Source of the DNA: VXNJ01 sp009840625
GTDB taxonomy: Bacteria > Chloroflexota > UBA11872 > VXNJ01
Assembly: GCA_965207915.1 (NCBI GenBank)
Contig: OZ242304.1
Coordinates: 2,356,001 to 2,420,000, forward strand
Direction of reading: 5' to 3'
Length of the DNA stretch: 64,000 nucleotides
The notes beneath the pieces are model-generated. The model saw nothing but the letters and a program-made list of their open reading frames with translations, was not told the DNA's origin and ran no database searches. The translations under genes and the position numbers were made by a program. Below, in pieces: positions 16,301-23,549 of this stretch (within the stretch, counting starts at the first letter, position 1; each line of letters begins with the position of its first letter).

Positions 16301-18278
16301 TGGCGCCGGCGTCGATGACTATCGGAGTTGGCGGATTAGAACGGATCGATTCGCTGTCCAACCGGAACGGCCCTTCCGGCGAATGCTCCCCTCTGGGAAA
16401 ACGCGCCATATATTCCCCGTACAGGTTGTAAAGCACGTCAAAAACCGTGGTCGACCCCACCAGGGCAGCCTGCTCCTCGGCGGCGAAGCGGAATCCCAGA
16501 CCATCGTCGTAGACCTTGAAGCTCAGCTCGAACTGCGCATCGCCAACCTGGACGGTAAGAGTCAGGCGGTTGTGGAGGTCGCGGATGCTGCCGAACTGGC
16601 CCCAGGTGGGAGTCCAGGTGCTGTCGTGGCTGGTAGTCGCTGTGGAGGTGACCGCGTGCCGGACGCCGCTGCGGATTGAAAGCGGCGAGAAGGCGATCAG
16701 CTCGTCGCCGTTGCGGATTACCCGGTAGCTCAGTCCGGCGCCCGAGGACCTGACCGTCGCGGTCAGGCTCCCGTCCGGCGAGGAGACCTGGTAGAAGTCC
16801 CCCTCCAGCACCGTCAGCGTCGCGGTTAAGGGATCGGTGGAGCCGACGATCGTCTCCGCCGCCACCGTGACCGTAAGCTCGGCGTCGGCGGTCATGTCGG
16901 AGCCGTCGAACCCAAGGGTCAGGGTCAGCTGGTTATCGCTCGTGCGCACGAGCGAATCAATGGTCAGTCCGGACAGGCCGATAAGCATCACCTGGTCGGC
17001 CGTAATAGCCGCCTCGAGGGTGTGGTAGTTGAGGGTAGCCGTAACCACCGCACCGTCCAGCCGGTCTTCAGTCAGCGGGCCCGAAAGCGTCAGTGGCGCC
17101 GGTCCGGTACTGCCCTCTCCCGCCTCTGACCACTCCCCCTTCTCCTCGTCGTTGCCGGCCCGCACCCTGGCCTGGTAGCTGGCCCCGGTTACGAGCCCGG
17201 TGATTGTGGCGCTGGTACCGGTCCCGTCATGGGTATGGTCCGACCACTGCGTATCACCTGTGCGCCGGTACTGGACGTCGTAGTCGTCAATGTCCGGACC
17301 GGTGTTCTCCGGTGCCGTCCAGTTGACCGTGATGCTGGTTGCCGACGCCGCGGCGACGGCGGGCGGGTCCGGCTTGCCCGGCGGCTCGGCAACGTCGGTC
17401 ACCATGATCGTCACCGCGATCGTGGCGTCGACCGTAGGCGACTGCTCGTTGGCGCCGGACGCGTCCTTGCCGTCGGTTACCTGGACGGTCAGCGTGTAGC
17501 TGGCCTTGGTCTCGCGATCAAGGATTACCCCGGCCGCCACCGCGATCGCGCCCTGGGCGTCGATCGTGAACGTGGCCGCGTCGGCGCCCGTCAATGAATA
17601 GGTCAGCGTATCGTCGTTGGCGTCGCTGGCCGGGACCGCGCCGACCGCGGCCCCATCGGCATGGTTCTCGGCGATGGTCAGGGTCTTGGAGGCCCCGTCG
17701 TCGAAGGTCGGCGGGGCGCCGCCGCCGCCGCCGGAATCCCCGGCGGGGTTCTGGTACAGATGCAGCACCTGCTCGGCGGTCAGTTCGACGTTGTAGAGGC
17801 GCACGTCGTCGATCAGGCCTTTAAACTCGTCGCTTCCATCGGAGTTCCGACCTATGTAGGCCACGCTCGCCCCGGTGTTCACCGCCCGCGGACTGCCGTT
17901 GAGGGTGCTCGAGGTCTGCAGCACACCGTCCACGTAGACCTTGAACTTGTCGGACGTGGTCTCCCCGGACGGGAAGGTGACCGCGACGTGGTGCCAGCCG
18001 GCGGCTAGGCTGAGGCCGGTCGCTCCCCACAAGTGACTCCCTGCAGAAATGCTCGCTTGGGCAAGTCCGGCCCTTACGGCGAAACGCCTTCCGGGGCCGC
18101 TGTTGCCATATGCAAAGACCCCTTTCACCCCCGAGGACGGATTGAACCAAGCCGCCACGCTGCGGGTGGCGCCGCCGGTCGGGAAACCGCTTGCATGCGA
18201 GGACAGGTCGACGTAGTCGCCGTCGCCGTCCAGGCTCATTGCATGGCTGCCGGCGCCCTGCCCGGCCTGGTTGGCCAC
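10278..18278 (-). CDS. Giant secreted protein with GH97-like glycosidase, LamG, cadherin, FN3 and Calx-beta domains (3' part of a frameshifted gene)
   Basis: 2666 residues as drawn from the GTG at 18278. Order: LamG (~1-180), cadherin-like (~185-295), FN3 (~295-395), a GH97-like region (~495-1110; linker and N-domain, TIM barrel with GLEYVQVDDEWF and NAITRQTGWG, C-domain), SwmB-like, cadherin and FN3 (~1120-1435), three SwmB-like repeats (~1435-1740), a second LamG (~1744-1920), Calx-beta repeats ending in TINDDD (to ~2430), and a C-terminal module with FLDFFIANGG and SSFGYPKTDA. GH97 enzymes hydrolyse alpha-glucosides or alpha-galactosides. The frame is open upstream to a run of eight C (18363-18370), where it should join the signal-peptide-bearing ORF at 18236-19243. 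Probably cell-surface carbohydrate binding and degradation. Confidence 0.85.
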   Translation of the reverse strand: MANQAGQGAGSHAMSLDGDGDYVDLSSHASGFPTGGATRSVAAWFNPSSGVKGVFAYGNSGPGRRFAVRAGLAQASISAGSHLWGATGLSLAAGWHHVAVTFPSGETTSDKFKVYVDGVLQTSSTLNGSPRAVNTGASVAYIGRNSDGSDEFKGLIDDVRLYNVELTAEQVLHLYQNPAGDSGGGGGAPPTFDDGASKTLTIAENHADGAAVGAVPASDANDDTLTYSLTGADAATFTIDAQGAIAVAAGVILDRETKASYTLTVQVTDGKDASGANEQSPTVDATIAVTIMVTDVAEPPGKPDPPAVAAASATSITVNWTAPENTGPDIDDYDVQYRRTGDTQWSDHTHDGTGTSATITGLVTGASYQARVRAGNDEEKGEWSEAGEGSTGPAPLTLSGPLTEDRLDGAVVTATLNYHTLEAAITADQVMLIGLSGLTIDSLVRTSDNQLTLTLGFDGSDMTADAELTVTVAAETIVGSTDPLTATLTVLEGDFYQVSSPDGSLTATVRSSGAGLSYRVIRNGDELIAFSPLSIRSGVRHAVTSTATTSHDSTWTPTWGQFGSIRDLHNRLTLTVQVGDAQFELSFKVYDDGLGFRFAAEEQAALVGSTTVFDVLYNLYGEYMARFPRGEHSPEGPFRLDSESIRSNPPTPIVIDAGAKGWLALLESDLFSTETFPSMLFEKAAGEPTLRAAIQSAALPPGDFRTPWRVVLVGDAPGDLLESTVAVNLAAPLALDDASWVKPGKALFNWRTLGYRANRGFVYGVNTRTLRRLIDFVAEQGLEYVQVDDEWFKRIEYPDIVRQAPNFDIEEVIAHANAKGVRIVIYVDREPAEFITRTSDEQLYRIFADLGASAIKYGFRRNNAPFTRAALQSAAEKQMLMNFHDNPTPLTGARRTMPNAITRQTGWGQQDGRRAFAPEDFLEMAMINALLGPFDQINGIYDINEMPDRTKGADNPINTTVASENARVLVTFTGMAMLPDVPEEYRKKIDMFEFLRELPMTWDETRVLHSQMPTPGQGDGHITTARRSGAEWFVCSVSGENPRTLAIPMDFLDTTLTYDVTYYEDDHDGDTPTHYIDNRETYQVRFGSVASTDTVNAVMVAGGGHCMWIRPQGPPVVEGAVVDGDELVITFSEPLAAATLPASAFTVKRTPFGGSAQTVALDGAPAIHPHNDKRLILALAAAVASTDAVTVGYQKPSTGTGNQLADDHGHEVETFSGQVVTNNSPAPPTFDGGASKTLTIAENHADGAAVGAVPASDSNNDALTYSLAGTDAGTFTIGAQGAIAVVSGTILDHEAKASYALTARVTDGKNAAGDRERPPLIDATIAVTIMVTDVAEPPGKPVAPTVSTASATSITVSWAEPSNTGPPIDDYDIQYRRAGDTQWSDHGHDGTGTSATITGLVTGASYQARVRAGNDEGEGEWSAEGSGHTGPAGVQSAATNAEGDAVFISFSKDLGSPGPLAAYSVTVDGGEQVPAGVTASGDSLALVLGTAIEAGQIVTVSYAKPGSGAKLLDADGLEVDSFSNQMVSNWVPSAPTVIRAALIGKSLAIRFHEPLDASSVPTGSAFSVKLDGAGVALVSASPITVSASTLTLTLAAVPTAGAVTVSYARALADNRLRDGNGNEAADFSDLIVLRPAQVQSAATNAEGDAVFISFSKDLGSPGPLAAYSVTVDGGEQVPAGVTASGDSLALVLGTAIEAGQTVTVGYAKPDSGIRLVDADSLEVDSFSGQAVSVAVPKPPDPIAHWPLDGNADDAIGSADGTLQSDASFVANQAGQGVGSHALTLDGNRDYVNVSHRVRRYPTGTSARTVSAWFNSHPSGAAKPIFAYGGVGPGRRFEFAANRSEVSVAVNQHFWGAYFEERPPGWNHVVVTLPANANSDEFDIYWNGALLVPSTLNGSPRPVNTRPLAGFIGRGTEGDYFTGLIDDVRLYDYELSDGQVRYLYENPNPVATTATLALDRSSVAENAGPTAVTVTATLGGVNNFSEDKAIVVSVGRKGDGAVLGTDFAQVVDVEVTIAARQSSGSASFTLEPIDDSLDESDEMLTVYGTLTGLVIADAGLTINDDDAATAAVSVGDPSAAATEGDSPTATVDLAFPVSLSAASGRAVTVTYTLGGTATAGSDYEDPDPKSITIPAGEGTGSIVIKVKGDVVDEQSETIEVTLAGATNAVLSSTPGALTGTGTINDDDSAELSIGSASAAEGNKVAFTITLDPVSDRPVTVEWVTAADPDGDNPAGAGDYTAVSPAQTVTFAAGDASKAVEVQTTEDALDEENGTFLVKLSAPTNATLDASAASATGTINDDDAATAAVSVGDPSAAATEGDSPTATVDLAFPVSLSAASGRAVTVTYTLGGTATAGSDYEDPDPKSITIPAGEGTGSIVIKVKGDVVDEQSETIEVTLAGATNAVLSSTPGALTGTGTINDDDADPTVTPPIEDESGVTEEPGTTSVRVTATLESESFTPANDPGSARNVADLEVELPSGQIALAPLLSFFRDTGGLKRWGHPASAVLEIESGTLTQFFEHGAIDFHDVGDGYLIERRLVWDYIGGGLGGSIDQGVEPGTVNPHPGLVLGPWGHRVSNQAIDGQFVGFLDFFIANGGVSSFGYPKTDARVDRDQEGTLRAPGTRVGVVRQYFQAAVFEFDPNDPDDPVKLLPLGAIVGTTRSGTGPE
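11014..11393. repeat. 380-bp Calx-beta repeat, copy 1
   Basis: Encodes one complete Calx-beta unit of the giant protein and looks base-for-base identical by eye to 11722-12101, 708 bases away. Such identity between two domain-coding copies implies a very recent duplication or gene conversion. Confidence 0.85.
11722..12101. repeat. 380-bp Calx-beta repeat, copy 2
   Basis: Direct repeat of 11014-11393, separated from it by a different Calx-beta unit. Similarity stops sharply after TTGATGGT on the right-hand side. Confidence 0.85.
13179..13368. repeat. 190-bp SwmB-like repeat, copy 1
   Basis: Direct repeat inside the giant gene, nearly identical to 13791-13980 (offset 612); differences were seen only in a short stretch near 13329. 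It encodes the strand-rich unit beginning VQSAATNAEGDAVFISFSKD. Confidence 0.75.
13791..13980. repeat. 190-bp SwmB-like repeat, copy 2
   Basis: Second copy of the 13179-13368 repeat; the intervening ~420 bp encode a diverged unit of the same kind. Confidence 0.75.
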
Positions 18279-19243
18279 GAATTTGGCGTTACCCTGCAGG
18301 GTCCCGTCGGCCGAGCCGATCGCATCCTCGGCGTCATTGTCCAGCGGCCAGTGGGCGATCGGGTCGGGGGGGGCATGGTTGCATCGGTGGCCATCGCGAA
18401 ATCGACCGCCGGCGCACCCGGCGCCAGATCGTCGTCCGCCACCGCCACCGCCACCGTCGCCGATGACGCCGCTCCAATGGTGTAGCCCTGGCCCGCCTGC
18501 AGCGTGGCCGTCACCGAGCCGTCGGCCTCGTCCACCTGGTCGTCACTCGTCGTGACGGTGTAGGTGGTTGATGCCCCGCTGACGCTGACCGTGGCCGCAC
18601 CGCTGGCGCCCCAACTGCCGCTCTGCCTCACCCCGACGTTGACGGTGATGGGGCTGTCCGGCGCCGGGCTGGCGCTGATGGTGAAGGTGGCGGTGCCGCC
18701 CTCGGTGATGCCTGAGCCGCCGGAAATGGTGATCTCCGGGGTAGCCGTCGAGCGCGGGTCCTCGATGGTCAGGACGCGCGGGTCCTGCGCGTCGCCGTCG
18801 GACGGCTGCCAGGAGGAGCCGGCGATTGGCTGCCATTCCAGCGTCAACTGCTGCGTGCCGGCAGTGCGGGAGGCCCACGTCACCTCGAAGGTATCGTCAT
18901 TGACGTTCGCTACCTGGAGCGTGGTGAAGTTGGCCCTGTCCCGGCTCTTGGTTGGACCTCCGCCGAACTGTATCCTGCCGGATCCCGTCCAGCCGGAGGG
19001 ACGCTCGACCGTCACGACGCCGTTGGACAGCGCCGCTTCGGCCGTACCCGGCAGTGAGACCCGCGGCTCGTCGTCATCGGCCACCGCCACCGTCGCCGAT
19101 GACGCTGAGCCGACGGTGTAGCCGCCAGCATCCCCTAGTGCGGCATTTAACGAACTGCCCGGGTCGTTAACCAGCTGCCGGTGGGCGATCGCGTTCGCCG
19201 TATCGGCCTGCGGCAGGGTGGCCAGCAGTGCGGCGACGGCCAC
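18236..19243 (-). CDS. Signal peptide and Calx-beta N-terminal part of the giant protein (5' part of frameshifted gene)
   Basis: Residues ~20-65 and ~150-250 carry two Calx-beta-type units (VAVADDDEPRV; ISGGSGITEGGTATFTI). The reading frame runs into the C8 tract at 18363-18370 after ATDATMPPP and then becomes nonsense, while the alternative frame gives DPIAHWPLD and continues as the LamG of the large ORF. Adding one C would fuse them into one protein of about 3000 residues. The GTG at 19243 leaves no basic n-region; extending the frame to a CTG at 19279 gives SRTRHFKLALVVAVAALLAT, a complete signal peptide, so a CTG start is likely. Confidence 0.75.
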   Translation of the reverse strand: MAVAALLATLPQADTANAIAHRQLVNDPGSSLNAALGDAGGYTVGSASSATVAVADDDEPRVSLPGTAEAALSNGVVTVERPSGWTGSGRIQFGGGPTKSRDRANFTTLQVANVNDDTFEVTWASRTAGTQQLTLEWQPIAGSSWQPSDGDAQDPRVLTIEDPRSTATPEITISGGSGITEGGTATFTISASPAPDSPITVNVGVRQSGSWGASGAATVSVSGASTTYTVTTSDDQVDEADGSVTATLQAGQGYTIGAASSATVAVAVADDDLAPGAPAVDFAMATDATMPPPTRSPTGRWTMTPRMRSARPTGPCRVTPNSWPTRPGRAPAAMQ

Positions 19244-19279
19244 GACGAGCGCCAGCTTGAAATGCCTCGTCCTGCTCAG

Positions 19280-19850
19280 ACCCTACCCAGCCCTCTTTTT
19301 AGCGGCTAACCGGCTGTGACCTTTGCGGGCTCCGGACTTACGCCGGGGAATGGTCGTACCACCCCATCCTGTTCCCTGTCGTTCCCGCCCAGATACTTGG
19401 CCACCGCGCTGCGCGCGGCCAGCTTGGTTGCGGGCGTAGTGGGTCGGCATGCGCCGACTGCCAGCGCCCGGCGGGCCGCGGGTTCAGGGTCTTGCTCGCT
19501 TATGCCCCAGTCTAGTGTTGCTCGTTAATGGCACTTATCGCGCATTAAAAACAGGGCCTCGAAGCGGCCTGAATTTGGACGTCGCCGGCGCAATATTTGA
19601 GTTGGCGGAGCAGGATCTTGGCCTGGTCGTTGAGCCACCATGTCCGGTTTAAAAAGCGGCTTCGCCGGCGTTGGGGTCAAGGGGCTATATGTGGTTGCGG
19701 GGACGGAGCGGAAAATCGGGCATGCGGGCCAGCTGCCGGAACTGTCATTTCTCCGGGTTATGAGCCCAACGAGCTGACCACTGCTCCACGCGACCGGCAA
19801 TTATGCGCGGAATTATGCTGTGAATATTTGCCAGCACAGCCGCCGATGGT
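19280..19850. other. Intergenic stretch with a weak dispersed repeat
   Basis: No supportable gene was seen. The segment 19656-19700 (AGCGGCTTCGCCGGCGTTGG onward) resembles 23213-23260 over about 45 bases. Short open frames here lack ribosome sites and family features. It separates the giant gene from the plus-strand accessory genes. Confidence 0.4.
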
Positions 19851-20330
19851 TTGGATGACGTGCTCGAGTTCCGCGACGGCAACGACGACCCGACCGGCCT
19901 CCTGGCCGAGGCGGACGCCATACGCTACGGCGACCCAAGCTATATCCCCGAAGCCTGGCGGAAGAATGAACGCAGCGCATCGGCAGCCCGGCGCCGTCTG
20001 AATCGTAAAGCCAGGAGGCGAGCCTACAAGCGGCGGTGGCACCGCATCAACCGCGACCGCATGCTGGCGGGCATGAAGGATTACTACCTGGCCAACTGCC
20101 AGGCGGTACGTGAGAGACAGCGCAAATACTTCGCCGCCAACCGGGAAAAGATCCTCAAAAGGCGGAAGCGCTACCGGGCGGAGAACCGCGACCGGTTGCT
20201 TGCCGAAAAGCGCGAGTACTACCTGGCCAACCGCGAGGCGATGCTCGAGAAGCAGCGCAGATACTACGCCGCCAACCGCGAGAAGATCCGTGCAAAGCAG
20301 CGGCGCAACCGGTCCTCAGCGCCGGCCTGA
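19851..20330 (+). CDS. Basic protein with six 15-residue tandem repeats
   Basis: A 159-residue protein. Residues 62-151 consist of six consecutive 15-residue units of the pattern [RKDE]YY-x-AN-R-E-x-[ILM]-L-x-K-x-[RK], for example EYYLANREAMLEKQR and RYYAANREKIRAKQR. The units are strongly basic and should form helices that could bind nucleic acid. Residues 1-55 are acidic then basic and match nothing I know. Start codons available are TTG at 19851 and GTG at 19860. Similar basic repeats flank some phage HNH nucleases, but no catalytic domain is present. Function unknown. Confidence 0.6.
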   Translation: MDDVLEFRDGNDDPTGLLAEADAIRYGDPSYIPEAWRKNERSASAARRRLNRKARRRAYKRRWHRINRDRMLAGMKDYYLANCQAVRERQRKYFAANREKILKRRKRYRAENRDRLLAEKREYYLANREAMLEKQRRYYAANREKIRAKQRRNRSSAPA

Positions 20331-20402
20331 TCGGCTTTGGTAGCGCGTGCTGTAATCGGGCCGGTAGTGGCACGGTCGCCAGTTCGGCGGCCAGGGGGTG
20401 CG

Positions 20403-20792
20403 ATGGGAATGTTTAGCAAGTGGCGCCGGCAACCGCGGGAACCCATGCGGGAGATGCGCAGACACCAGCGGCGGAAATTGCGATTCAGGCCAGCCACCAC
20501 CCGGGAGATCGCGCAATGCGACGTCGTCATCACGCGGCACAACTCGATGCTGCCAGTGGTTCTGCACGCGCAGAACAAGCGCGGCGAACGATGGATCGAG
20601 CAACACCTGCACCAGATCGGCTTGTCGCGGTTTGGAAACACGGTTGCGATCGATCGGCACTTTCTGAACGCGATCTTCGAAAGAATGAGCCGAGACGGCA
20701 TCACCACCAACCTCGAGAGGATCCAGGCGCGGCAGCGGCGCTGCCGGCGTTTAGTGCCCGCTGAACAGGGCACTTGGGGCGAGCGTGCCTGA
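20403..20792 (+). CDS. Hypothetical basic protein
   Basis: 129 residues from the ATG at 20403, with a G-rich site (CCAGGGGGTG) just upstream. The first 40 residues are very arginine-rich; the middle (CDVVITRHNSMLPVVLHAQN, then ERWIEQHLHQIGLSRFGNT) looks globular. I do not recognise a family. It follows the repeat protein by 70 bases on the same strand and overlaps the next small frame, so the three may form one transcript. Confidence 0.5.
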   Translation: MGMFSKWRRQPREPMREMRRHQRRKLRFRPATTREIAQCDVVITRHNSMLPVVLHAQNKRGERWIEQHLHQIGLSRFGNTVAIDRHFLNAIFERMSRDGITTNLERIQARQRRCRRLVPAEQGTWGERA

Positions 20793-21094
20793 CGTGTTCC
20801 GCCGCCTTGCGGTAGCGTTCGTGATCGCCGCGCTGTTCGCGTCGCTAGCGGTCTGCATGTGGCCTTGATGAGCGCTGGCAACGACTGCGCCGGGAATGCG
20901 CGATAGCCGGCGCCGACCCGACCCTGCCGCAGCTGCTGGAGCGGCACCACAACGACCTTGTAGCCTGGCGGTATTTAGAACCAGGCATTCCGGGGTCTGA
21001 GGAGATGCCTGAGCCACTGCAGATGTATCTGGCCGCCAGCGCGATTTTGGACGAAACGGTCTACCAGGAAAGGGTCGAACAACGTGGCGATTGA
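20785..21094 (+). pseudogene. Small membrane-anchored protein broken by a frameshift
   Basis: A GTG at 20785 opens VPDVFRRLAVAFVIAALFAS LAVCMWP, a single membrane helix, stopping at 20866-20868. The overlapping frame from 20864 continues LDERWQRLRRECAIAGADPT and runs to 21094 without any start codon of its own. Adding one base near 20863 joins them into a ~104-residue anchored protein. The fused protein has no family I recognise. This may be a true mutation or a sequence error. Confidence 0.4.
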
Positions 21095-21174
21095 GTGGCC
21101 CGGGTAGTCATGCAGCGGCTGCTTGAGTGCGGCAGGTATCGCCGGAACCCTTCGCCGGCGGCAAGGGCACCCGA

Positions 21175-21435
21175 ATGAGACAGCCCAGGACACACCGGCT
21201 CAAGGGCTACTCGCCGCGCCGCGGCACCTACCGGACCGGTTGCGGGTGGGAGGTGGTCCGGAGCGATGAGTCCCCCACCGGCTGGCTGACGACCGGCTAT
21301 GTGCACACTTACGATCCCTCCCGGGTGGTGATCGCAGATGCCGATGCCGAGCCGACCTGCAGGCTCTGCCGGCGGGCGGAGGGCCTAGACTCAGGGTCGG
21401 CAGCGCCAGCGAGGGAGGGGAGCAAATGCAACTGA
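21175..21435 (+). CDS. Hypothetical small protein with CxxC
   Basis: 86 residues from the ATG at 21175, preceded by AAGGGC. It contains a conserved-looking core (RTGCGWEVVRSDESPTGWLT) and a C-terminal CRLC, which with the earlier Cys could bind zinc. It overlaps the hicB-like gene by 10 bases, so the two may be co-translated. No family recognised. Confidence 0.45.
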   Translation: MRQPRTHRLKGYSPRRGTYRTGCGWEVVRSDESPTGWLTTGYVHTYDPSRVVIADADAEPTCRLCRRAEGLDSGSAAPAREGSKCN

Positions 21436-21659
21436 CGATCGAATTCAAGCGCGGCGAGAGCGGCTACGTAGTGGCCACCTGCCCGCAGTTCGAGGGCTGC
21501 GTCGGTCAGGGCAAGGACCGCGACGAGGCCTTAGAGAGCATCACGGCTGGCATCGCCGGGATCCTGCGTCTGCGGGCCGAACGGGTGGTCGCGGAGTCGG
21601 AGTCGCTTTCTGACGGTCCGCGGGAAGTGGTGATCGACCTGGCTGCAGAGCCGGCTTAA
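21426..21659 (+). CDS. hicB: HicB-like antitoxin (module 1)
   Basis: 77 residues: MQLTIEFKRGESGYVVATCP, then GCVGQGKDRDEALESITAGI, the short HicB fold (degenerate RNase H) without a DNA-binding tail. GGAGGGGAGC lies just upstream. It precedes a hicA-like gene by six bases. HicB neutralises HicA by masking its active site. The order hicB-hicA is the reverse of the E. coli order, but is common. A very similar protein is encoded at 33779-34102. Confidence 0.7.
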   Translation: MQLTIEFKRGESGYVVATCPQFEGCVGQGKDRDEALESITAGIAGILRLRAERVVAESESLSDGPREVVIDLAAEPA

Positions 21660-21665
21660 ATCCCC

Positions 21666-21902
21666 ATGCTTCCGGTCATCTCGGCAGCCGAGTTCGTGCG
21701 CGCGCTGCGCCGGATCGGCTACCAGCACCGCTTCAACCAGGGACCGTCGATGATCCTGGCCCACCCCCAGCGCCGCGACCTGGCAGTCCCGAATGCGGCC
21801 GAACTGGACCGGGCCGTGTTGCGGATCCTTATCCGCAATGCCGGATTGAGCGAGGACCGGTTCCTGGAGCTGTGGCGGATGAGCCGGCAACGCGACCGGT
21901 AA
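21666..21902 (+). CDS. hicA: HicA-like protein lacking the catalytic histidine (module 1)
   Basis: 78 residues in the HicA double-stranded-RNA-binding fold: SAAEFVRALRRIGYQHRFNQ, then LAVPN...LDRAVLRILIRNAGL and a C-terminal helix. Active HicA has a GSH motif before the second strand; here the aligned segment is NQGPSMIL, with Met in place of His. Ribonuclease activity is therefore doubtful. The paralogue at 33630-33866 has lost the same residue (RGSAMIL). Confidence 0.65.
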   Translation: MLPVISAAEFVRALRRIGYQHRFNQGPSMILAHPQRRDLAVPNAAELDRAVLRILIRNAGLSEDRFLELWRMSRQRDR

Positions 21903-21913
21903 GGGAACACTGG

Positions 21914-22072
21914 ATGGCCAATACCACGGGCGATCGGCAACCGGCTGAGGGGCAGGAACCGGATCGGCTGACGCGGCAGGATCCGGGCACAGAGAACGTC
22001 TTTACCCTTGAAAAGATCCAACGGATGGGGAACTGGCATTTGTCAGAAGCGGGGCGATGTCGGGAACCCTGA
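21914..22072 (+). pseudogene. Short remnant downstream of hicA module 1
   Basis: A 52-residue frame starting MANTTGDRQPAEGQEPDRL. The region matches the start of the large DUF192 gene that follows hicA module 5 (MARGWGSDRPPRRDSDTENA): both lie 11-13 bases after the end of a HicA-like gene, and both contain DTEN or GTEN. The rest of the large gene is absent here, so this is likely the stump of a duplicated cassette. Confidence 0.35.
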
Positions 22073-22105
22073 CCGAACTGCGAGAACGCGCAAAGGAGGT
22101 GCATA

Positions 22106-23113
22106 TTGACCGTAGAGGAACTCGGCTGCATCGAAAGCGTGGACCCGCGCTGCATCTGGCCGAATGAGGCCAGCGACTTCACACCCTGGCTGGCCCAGAA
22201 CATCGGCCTGCTCGGCGCCGCAGTGGGGCTCGACATCGAGATCGAGGAACGCGAGGCTCCGGTCGGGGCGTTCAACGTGGACCTGCTCGGCCAGGAGCTG
22301 GGCAGCGATCGCGTCGTGATCATCGAGAACCAGCTGGGGCGGACTGATCATTCGCACCTGGGGCAGTTGCTGGCCTACGCCGCTGGCCTTGATGCACGGG
22401 TCGTGATCTGGATCAGCCTGAATGTGCGCGACGAGCACCGCGAAGCCATCCGCTGGTTCAATGAGAAGACCTCTGACGCAGCGGCATTCTTCGCGGTCGA
22501 GCTGGAGGTCTGGCGGATCGGCAAGTCGGCCCCAGCGCCGCGCTTTAACCCGGTGGTGCGTCCGAGCGGGTTTCAGCAGGAAATCCGGAAACCACCTCCA
22601 AGTGAGCGCGATCTGGCCTACAGTGAGTTCTTCCGCGGCCTGATCGAGCGGTTGCACGCCACGGCGCCCGGGTTCACAAGTGCAGTCGCCGACGCCTATC
22701 CCAGGTACAACAACTGGCTGTCCTTCGGGTCGGGCCGTACGGGCTTCGGCGTCCAGGTGGCGTTTGATACCGCGCAAGGGGGGCGCCTGCGCGTGCAACT
22801 GGCCATCGCGCCAGGTAGCGGTGATGGGGGCGCGGTCAGGAACAAGGCCGCCTTTGACGACCTGTACGCACAGCGGGAGGCCATCGAGCGTGAGCTGGGG
22901 ATGGAACTGGAATGGGAGCGGCTCGACCAGGCAGTCATGTCCCGCATCGCGGTGAGCCGGAGCGGTGGCATCGGATCCATGCCGGCCGATATCGAAGCCC
23001 TGCAGCGATGGGTCGCCGACATGCTGCCGCGATTTCGCGAAGTATTTGCTCCACGCATTGTGAATCTCGACATCGATGCCCTCATTGCCGACGCTAATGA
23101 CGGCGCCGCGTAA
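22106..23113 (+). CDS. PD-(D/E)XK nuclease-like protein with DUF4268
   Basis: 335 residues. The N-terminal half (~25-165) fits a restriction-endonuclease-like fold: FTPWLAQNIGLLGAAVGLDI, then VGAFNVDLLG (catalytic Asp) and VVIIENQLGRTDHSHLGQLL (the E-x-Q variant of E-x-K). The C-terminal half (~180-330) is DUF4268-like (YNNWLSFGSGRTGFGVQVAF). Proteins of this type occur in defence and mobile islands and probably act on DNA. The start is TTG at 22106 with AGGAGGT five bases upstream, which fixes it well. Lies between two hicBA modules. Confidence 0.7.
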   Translation: MTVEELGCIESVDPRCIWPNEASDFTPWLAQNIGLLGAAVGLDIEIEEREAPVGAFNVDLLGQELGSDRVVIIENQLGRTDHSHLGQLLAYAAGLDARVVIWISLNVRDEHREAIRWFNEKTSDAAAFFAVELEVWRIGKSAPAPRFNPVVRPSGFQQEIRKPPPSERDLAYSEFFRGLIERLHATAPGFTSAVADAYPRYNNWLSFGSGRTGFGVQVAFDTAQGGRLRVQLAIAPGSGDGGAVRNKAAFDDLYAQREAIERELGMELEWERLDQAVMSRIAVSRSGGIGSMPADIEALQRWVADMLPRFREVFAPRIVNLDIDALIADANDGAA

Positions 23114-23212
23114 GGGCCAACTGCACGATCCACGTGGTGGCCAGTTACAGGCATCGACAGACCGTATAACGCCGGCAGCCGCTATGGCCACGGCCAGCAG
23201 CTTGCTTTGAGT

Positions 23213-23260
23213 AGCGGCTTCGCGCCGGCGCTGGGGTGGAAGGGCTATGTGTAGTTGCGG
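23213..23260. repeat. Short dispersed repeat
   Basis: Resembles 19656-19700 over its length with scattered differences (AGCGGCTTCG...GCTATGTGTAGTTGCGG). Purpose unknown; it may be a remnant of duplicated intergenic DNA. Confidence 0.35.
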
Positions 23261-23300
23261 AGCCGTAGACTTCCAGCATCGATCGGATCCGGAGAAGAAA

Positions 23301-23549
23301 GTGGCCGAGACCACCCGCCGCGAGTTCACGGTGGTGCTCACCGAGCAGGACGACGGCTCCTGGCTGGCGACCTGCGAGGAACTGCCCGGCGCTATCAGCG
23401 ACGGGGCCTCGGTCGAGGAGGCCCAGGCCAACATCCTCGAGGCGATCACCGGAATCCTGGAGACCCACTACCAGGATGTCCGCTTCCTCGGTGAAGGGCA
23501 AGAGCTGCGCCGGCAGCGGGTGATGCGTCCGGTCGTAGCCGTCAGCTAG
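23301..23549 (+). CDS. hicB: HicB-like antitoxin (module 2)
   Basis: 82 residues from the GTG at 23301, which has GGAG six bases upstream; the frame is open further 5' without a better start. The core (REFTVVLTEQDDGSWLATCE, then ELPGAISDGASVEEAQANIL) is the standard HicB antitoxin fold. It overlaps the following hicA by one base. Confidence 0.75.
   Translation: MAETTRREFTVVLTEQDDGSWLATCEELPGAISDGASVEEAQANILEAITGILETHYQDVRFLGEGQELRRQRVMRPVVAVS

Noticed and set aside
22043..23449. 468-codon minus-strand open frame
   Set aside because: Antisense to the DUF4268 protein and hicB, both of which have ribosome sites and recognised motifs.
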